Assembly (NCBI GenBank): GCA_035283845.1
Contig: DATESZ010000087.1
Span: forward strand, 1-10,355
Direction: 5' to 3'
From: DATESZ01 sp035283845
Lineage (GTDB): Bacteria > Desulfobacterota > Syntrophia > Syntrophales > JACQWR01
DNA: 10,355 nucleotides
The position numbers and the translations under genes were made by a program. A model generated the notes under the pieces. The model saw only the letters and a program-made list of their open reading frames with translations, was not told the origin of the DNA and made no database searches. Shown piece after piece: positions 7,186-10,355 of the stretch (its first letter is position 1; every line of letters begins with the position of its first letter).

Positions 7186-7310
7186 AACTGCACAAATAAA
7201 ATTATCTTGATTTTATTGGCAACGGCTTTATAAGTCTGCAACCTGCAACATAGTCTCCTTTATTATCCGAGCTTATCTGTGCCGTCCAAGGAGGAGCTCG
7301 CCGCTGATAA
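7186..7310. other. non-coding gap downstream of the DUF2784 gene
   Basis: No gene, terminator or IS end was recognised between the DUF2784 stop and the open part of the IS91-type remnant. Confidence 0.4.
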
Positions 7311-7649
7311 CATACAATTCTGGCTGTCGCCAAGTCAAAATTCCCCATTGATGTACTCAAGAAGGTTCCTCACCGGCATTTCGTCTTCAGTGTACTGGAG
7401 ATCCTCCGCCATTACTTCCTCTATGACCGGAAGCTCCTTGCCGATTTAAGCCGTTGCGACTGGGAATCCCTGAGAGTTTTTCTCAATGATGCGAGACCCG
7501 AAAACGATCCCATCACCGGTGCAGTCATAGCTATTCAGAGCTTTGGCGACTTCCTCGGATTTAATCCCTACTGTCACATTTTGGTGACGGACGGCTGTTT
7601 CGACGGCAACGCGAAAATCCACTATTTCAAATGGTACTATTTGCTTTAA
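7311..7649 (+). pseudogene. fragment of an IS91-family (Y2/HUH) transposase
   Basis: The frame from 7311 to the TAA at 7647-7649 encodes a middle piece of the IS91-type transposase domain (PF04986). The clearest match spans VPHRHFVFSVLEILRHYF, LYDRKLLADLSRC, GAVIAIQSFGDFLGFNP and CHILVTDGCF, at about 7362-7610. Full-length proteins are about 350-400 residues. The N-terminal zinc-binding domain and everything after the HUH region, including the nucleophilic tyrosines, are missing. The HUH signature, normally HLH, reads YCH, so the first metal-binding histidine is lost. No in-frame start with a ribosome site is visible. It is a dead fragment and I see no recognisable IS91 ends in the window. 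Confidence 0.82.
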
Positions 7650-7757
7650 TTTCAAACCAATCAGTGCATATCAGGTTAATGAAACGATTTTTTTTAGGGA
7701 AGCACGTGAAAAAATTGCGAGGGCGAAATCTCTGGACTCCTTCCTGAACTCGTTAGG

Positions 7758-7785
7758 TTGACACTTTTCGTTGTTATAGTAGATT
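7758..7785 (+). promoter_or_regulatory. candidate promoter of the zinc-ribbon gene
   Basis: TTGACA (7758-7763) and TAGATT (7780-7785) are 16 bp apart. A start near 7792 would give a leader of about 150 nt before the preferred ATG at 7943. It would also rule out the ATG at 7790 as a conventional start. Confidence 0.4.
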
Positions 7786-7942
7786 TCAAATGGAAATTGT
7801 GATAGTAAACCCAAAATATCAAAGGCCGTTAAACAAGTCCCATCTCGTACAACTATGCTGGAGCGAAATACGCTCCTTAACTGACAAAACCTCTAAACTT
7901 ACGTATTCTCTACATGACTTCGAGACTGAAGAGGTCCATGAC

Positions 7943-8167
7943 ATGAATACCATCAGATGCGCCGCGTGTGGGTACCAGCGTAATATCGGCGACTCTTTTG
8001 TCCGCCAGCACATGGGGAAGACGTTAGAGTGCATTGTATGCGGCAAGATGATGACTATCATTAACTATAATAGTTGGTCATACAAATCGTGCCCCGCATG
8101 CGGGGGGGATGGTCTTGAAGGAAAATGCTTTATGTGCCTCGGTAGTGGCTGGGTCTCAGCCCCATAG
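7943..8167 (+). CDS. small eight-cysteine zinc-ribbon protein with DnaJ-like motifs
   Basis: I do not recognise a named family. The 74-residue product has two halves. The first is a ribbon with C6xxC9 and C30xxC33 (IRCAACGY ... CIVCGK). The second has two CxxCxGxG motifs, CPACGGDG at 50-57 and CFMCLGSG at 62-69, the pattern of the DnaJ central zinc domain. Eight cysteines in four pairs suggest two zinc ions. Such small proteins may bind nucleic acid or act in protein folding, but no role can be assigned here. The frame is open from ATG 7790, but that start has no ribosome site and the added 51 residues have no cysteine pattern. The ATG at 7943 has GAGG about 8 nt upstream, so I chose it. The gene stands alone between a dead transposase and a repeat. 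Confidence 0.6.
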   Translation: MNTIRCAACGYQRNIGDSFVRQHMGKTLECIVCGKMMTIINYNSWSYKSCPACGGDGLEGKCFMCLGSGWVSAP

Positions 8168-8282
8168 AAATCATGAACAATTTGCTTATCGCTAAGCTAC
8201 AACGTTGCCCGTATTTCTAATAAGGCCGAGTTTGGATGGATAGTTCTTGTACCAGAAGATGAGAAAGCGCGCCATTCTTCAA

Positions 8283-8344
8283 TGGTATTCGGGTGATATA
8301 ACACTTAAATCAATAGTAATAAGTGTTATGTCCCCCGAATACCA
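8283..8344. repeat. 25-bp imperfect palindrome, REP- or MITE-like
   Basis: The left arm (8283-8307) begins TGGTATTCGGG and ends ATAACACTTA. The right arm (8320-8344) is its reverse complement at 23 of 25 positions, with a 12-nt loop between. The GAATACC and GGGGGACATAACACTTA segments resemble repeats often found near IS200-like transposases in deltaproteobacteria. That link is from memory and no transposase is present here. The palindrome covers the upstream GTG (8323) of the next open frame. There is no T-run, so it is not an ordinary terminator. Confidence 0.75.
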
Positions 8345-8385
8345 AATTCGTGTTGGACGGAACAAAACAAAATGGAAAATCTCAA

Positions 8386-8691
8386 ATGAATAAAAGAAGA
8401 TTAGTTACTATTGCCGCATGGGGGAATATTATAGGTTTTTTTGCTATGAGATTTATGAGAAAGGCATATGATTACACGCCGAGTTTTAAACGCAGTGATA
8501 TTGATGATTTTTTTGGTCTTGTGATTTTTTTTCTCATCATGGCTGCGCCTGGCGCTTACTATTATGCCCAAGATATTAAATCGAGTGAAGAAAATGTAAA
8601 ATTTGGGCATTTGATTGATAAGATATGGGAGACGGGTGTTGTCGCTTTTCTTCTTGGTATTGTCGGGATCATCATAGGAAGAACTCTGTAA
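8386..8691 (+). CDS. small hypothetical membrane protein
   Basis: I recognise no family. The 101-residue product has three hydrophobic stretches: residues 6-23 (LVTIAAWGNIIGFFAMRF), about 42-60 (FFGLVIFFLIMAAPGAYYY) and about 83-99 (GVVAFLLGIVGIIIGRT). The loop between the last two is charged (DIKSSEENVKFG). The ATG at 8386 is chosen because a weak GGA lies upstream; the open frame back to the GTG at 8323 would run through the palindrome. The region is AT-richer than its neighbours, which may indicate transfer. An overlapping minus-strand frame (8401-8727) is rich in K, S and N and is judged a shadow. Confidence 0.5.
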   Translation: MNKRRLVTIAAWGNIIGFFAMRFMRKAYDYTPSFKRSDIDDFFGLVIFFLIMAAPGAYYYAQDIKSSEENVKFGHLIDKIWETGVVAFLLGIVGIIIGRTL

Positions 8692-8752
8692 TTTAGTTCT
8701 TCGAATGGTAATCGTTATTTTTTTCAATTGTCTTTTTTAACGCTTTGTAGAA
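8692..8752. other. T-rich spacer downstream of the small membrane protein gene
   Basis: Two T-runs occur near 8718-8737 without a convincing stem before them. No gene is seen. Confidence 0.3.
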
Positions 8753-8758
8753 GTCTCT

Positions 8759-8890
8759 GAGACCTTTGAATATCTACCGAATATGTCATTCCGGTGAAAA
8801 CCGGAATCCAGGAAGTTATTGATAATACTGGATTCCGGCTTCCGCCGGAATGACGACGGGGGCCGTAATATGGTAAAATTCAAAGGTCTC
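8759..8890. mobile_element. 132-bp MITE-like element at the hemW 3' end
   Basis: Perfect 13-bp terminal inverted repeats GAGACCTTTGAAT (8759-8771) and ATTCAAAGGTCTC (8878-8890) bound the element. The direct repeat GTCTCT flanks it on both sides (8753-8758 and 8891-8896), as expected for a 6-bp target duplication. Inside is a second palindrome (8785-8854). Its 27-bp arms, GTCATTCCGG...CCGGAATCCAG and its complement, match at 24 of 27 positions, and each arm is itself a small CCGG...CCGG hairpin. The inner unit is of the widespread ATTCCGG-type repeat. There is no coding capacity, so movement would need a transposase in trans. The right flanking repeat overlaps the hemW stop codon (TAG, 8895-8897). 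Confidence 0.75.
8785..8854. repeat. ATTCCGG-type palindrome nested in the MITE-like element
   Basis: The arms at 8785-8811 and 8828-8854 are inverted relative to each other with three mismatches around a 16-nt loop. In RNA, both strands would fold into a long stem. Being just beyond the hemW stop, it could protect or end the hemW transcript. Confidence 0.8.
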
Positions 8891-8894
8891 GTCT

Positions 8895-10016
8895 CTATAT
8901 CAAGGCCAGGCTGTCAGCCACCGCAAGCCCGGCCCGCGTCGGTCGCAGCCAGCCCTCTTTTATTTCTATCAACCCTTTTTTAACCAGCGTTGATATCGTG
9001 ATATTTTTTTCAGACAGGAGGTCACGTTCGAAGCGCAGCTCATAATCCTTAAGGCAAACGCCTTTTATCGTTCGCAGACCGAGGAACAGTGATTCCAACT
9101 GCAACTGCTCGTCGGTCAGTGTTTCCGAAGCATCTACCGGCGCTATTCCTCGTTCCAGGTCTTTGAGATATCCTGAGAGAGACCGGTGATTCCACCAGCG
9201 CCTGCGCTCCCGGAAAGAATGCGCCGAAGGTCCCAGACCGAGATAAGGCGTATGGTTCCAGTATTTTTGATTGTGCCGGGATTTAAGTTTCAGATTTCTT
9301 GCGAAATTGGAAACCTCATATTGTATATAACCGGCCTTTTCTATGATATCGGCAGTTTTGAAGAAAAGATCGGCCATGAATGCCTCGCTGGGCAGGACGA
9401 TTTCTCCCTTTGATTGTAAGACGGCGAGAGGAGTGCCGGGTTCAACCGTCAACTGGTAGCAGGAAAGATGTGCAGGGCTAAAAGACAGCGCCATACGCAG
9501 GGTTTCTGTCCAGGATAAGATTCCTTGCCCCGGTATGCCGTAGATAAGATCGACTCCCGCATTATCAAAGCCGGCCTTTCCGACTTCATCAAGCGCGGTA
9601 ATGGCCTGAGCGCGGTTGTGCCTCCTGCCTAAAAAGTTGAGGACCTTATCGTCGAAGGATTGGATGCCCAGGTTGATGCGGTTGATTCCTATGCTGCGCA
9701 ATGCCTCAATATCAGAGAACGTAATGTCGGCAGGATTTGTTTCCACGGTGATTTCCGCAGCGGAAGCAACATTAAATTTCTTTGCTCCTTCCCCAAGGAG
9801 GATTGCCAGATATTTTATCGGAATTACTGACGGCGTCCCCCCTCCAATGTATATAGTATCGAATGCCTTGAAATCTTCCCGGTAAATATCCATTTCTCCG
9901 AGGAGGGCCCGCACGAAATCATCAACCGAATCAAGGGAAGTTGTTGAATAGAAGCCGCAGTAATGGCACTTGCTCAGGCAGAAGGGAATATGAATATAAA
10001 GGCCGGGGGCTTCCAT
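8895..10016 (-). CDS. hemW: HemW, radical-SAM haem chaperone
   Basis: HemW is a radical-SAM protein of the HemN/coproporphyrinogen-oxidase family that binds haem and acts as a haem chaperone. Many annotations call it oxygen-independent coproporphyrinogen III oxidase. The product has 373 residues from the ATG at 10016. The iron-sulphur motif is C13xxxC17xxC20GF, with F at the position where true HemN has a fourth cysteine, pointing to HemW. IYIGGGTPS (SAM binding), ETNP, INLGIQSFDD, HNQKYW and LGLGPSAHSF follow in family order, then the winged C-terminal domain. The ATG at 10016 gives the standard MEAPGLYIHIPFC start and matches the start in the broken copy. A GTG at 10055 would add 13 residues, mostly encoded by the inserted repeat. 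It is second in a lepA-hemW pair, now separated by a 153-bp element. No strong ribosome site is visible. Confidence 0.95.
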   Translation of the reverse strand: MEAPGLYIHIPFCLSKCHYCGFYSTTSLDSVDDFVRALLGEMDIYREDFKAFDTIYIGGGTPSVIPIKYLAILLGEGAKKFNVASAAEITVETNPADITFSDIEALRSIGINRINLGIQSFDDKVLNFLGRRHNRAQAITALDEVGKAGFDNAGVDLIYGIPGQGILSWTETLRMALSFSPAHLSCYQLTVEPGTPLAVLQSKGEIVLPSEAFMADLFFKTADIIEKAGYIQYEVSNFARNLKLKSRHNQKYWNHTPYLGLGPSAHSFRERRRWWNHRSLSGYLKDLERGIAPVDASETLTDEQLQLESLFLGLRTIKGVCLKDYELRFERDLLSEKNITISTLVKKGLIEIKEGWLRPTRAGLAVADSLALI

Positions 10017-10034
10017 TTTTACGAAACCATCTTT

Positions 10035-10187
10035 GATGGGCTCGTAAAAAGTCACCTTTCCCCTCCCCTGGCGGGAGGGGATTGAGGGGAGGGGATTGTA
10101 ACAACTGGATATAATATTTCTTTTTCACCCTCACCCTCGCCCTCCCCCGTCAAGGGGGAGGGGATTATGGGCTTTTTACGAGGTCGT
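10035..10187. mobile_element. 153-bp non-coding element inserted between lepA and hemW
   Basis: The element is flanked by the direct repeat CATCTTT (10028-10034 and 10188-10194). Its ends carry CTCGTAAAAAG in inverted orientation (left near 10041-10051, right complement near 10171-10182). Two strong hairpins lie inside: CCCCTCCC/GGGAGGGG at 10060-10080 and a 9-bp C-rich/G-rich stem at 10140-10162. There is no coding capacity. The second lepA-hemW junction in this window reads straight through the site at 4528-4535 without the element and with one copy of the 7-bp target, so the boundaries are directly supported. The right target copy overlaps the lepA stop codon (10193-10195). The CTCGTAAAAAG end sequence is one I associate with intergenic repeats of Syntrophus-like genomes. 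Confidence 0.85.
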
Positions 10188-10192
10188 CATCT

Positions 10193-10355
10193 TTAATCAG
10201 TATCGGATTTCAGCACCGCAAGGAAAGCGCTCTGGGGGATGCTTACCGATCCGATCATCTTCATGCGCTTTTTCCCCTTCTTCTGTTTTTCCAGGAGTTT
10301 TCGCTTCCTTGTAATATCGCCGCCGTAGCACTTTGCCGTGACGTCCTTGCGGAAG
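10193..10355 (-). CDS. lepA: elongation factor 4 (LepA), C-terminal end only
   Basis: LepA is a ribosome-binding translational GTPase. Only the last 53 codons are in the window; the gene begins beyond 10355. The segment reads FRKDVTAKCYGGDITRKRKL, then LEKQKKGKKRMKMIGSV and SIPQSAFLAVLKSDTD before TAA at 10193-10195. The RKDVTAKCYGGDI(S/T)RKRKLL...KQK.GKKRM block is diagnostic for the LepA C-terminal domain, and a final (P)Q.AFLA.L is standard. It lies upstream of hemW on the same strand. Without the inserted element the gap from its stop to the hemW ATG would be about 16 bp, as in the broken copy, so the two were originally one tight operon. Confidence 0.95.
   Translation of the reverse strand, partial: FRKDVTAKCYGGDITRKRKLLEKQKKGKKRMKMIGSVSIPQSAFLAVLKSDTD

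Noticed and set aside
8177..8296. Plus-strand stretch encoding FGWIVLVPEDEKARHSSMVFG
   Set aside because: It reads protein-like but has no start codon with a ribosome site, no family match that I know, and ends inside the palindrome; perhaps a remnant, but unsupported.
8401..8727. Minus-strand frame of 108 codons
   Set aside because: The composition is rich in K, S, N and T with no hydrophobic or conserved pattern; the opposite strand encodes a plausible three-helix membrane protein.
9931..10134. Minus-strand frame of 67 codons running through the inserted element
   Set aside because: It is a product of the repeat and the out-of-frame hemW start region, not a gene.
10060..10162. G/C-rich hairpins in the element as a lepA terminator
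   Set aside because: On the lepA/hemW strand neither stem is followed by a T-run, so intrinsic termination is not supported.

Overview
The window reads as a chromosomal stretch from a Gram-negative bacterium, most likely a deltaproteobacterium (Desulfobacterota, Syntrophales-like). This is inference. It rests on housekeeping genes interleaved with remnants and, above all, on short intergenic repeats of the CTCGTAAAAAG and GTCATTCCGG...CCGGAATGAC kinds that I associate with that group. No rRNA, tRNA or CRISPR array is visible.

Positions 1-2545 hold a minus-strand metabolic block. A good sigma70-type promoter (2517-2545) precedes purM and purN, the AIR synthetase and GAR transformylase of de novo purine synthesis. 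They are followed after 64 bp by a phosphofructokinase that runs off the left edge. The three may be co-transcribed.

Positions 2546-4660 are a decayed zone. It holds the C-terminal stump of a DUF4143 ATPase, one small intact gene (an ABM-domain monooxygenase-like protein with its own strong promoter), and a broken second copy of the lepA-hemW junction. The intact junction lies at the right end of the window.

Positions 4660-8700 carry plus-strand accessory genes: a toxin-antitoxin pair whose toxin frame is broken by one extra base, a membrane-anchored M28 zinc peptidase, a DUF2784 membrane protein, a dead IS91-family transposase fragment, a small eight-cysteine zinc protein with two DnaJ-like CxxCxGxG motifs, and a small unknown membrane protein.

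Positions 8750-10355 hold the intact minus-strand lepA (3' end only) and hemW pair. It is punctuated by two short non-coding mobile elements, one of 132 bp abutting the hemW stop codon and one of 153 bp abutting the lepA stop codon, each flanked by a short direct repeat. The broken copy at 4027-4620 lacks the second element and serves as an internal empty site, showing exact insertion with a 7-bp duplication. I see no complete novel multi-gene defence or biosynthetic system here. The most informative signals are the paired empty/filled site, the two small elements placed at stop codons, and the single-base break in the toxin.
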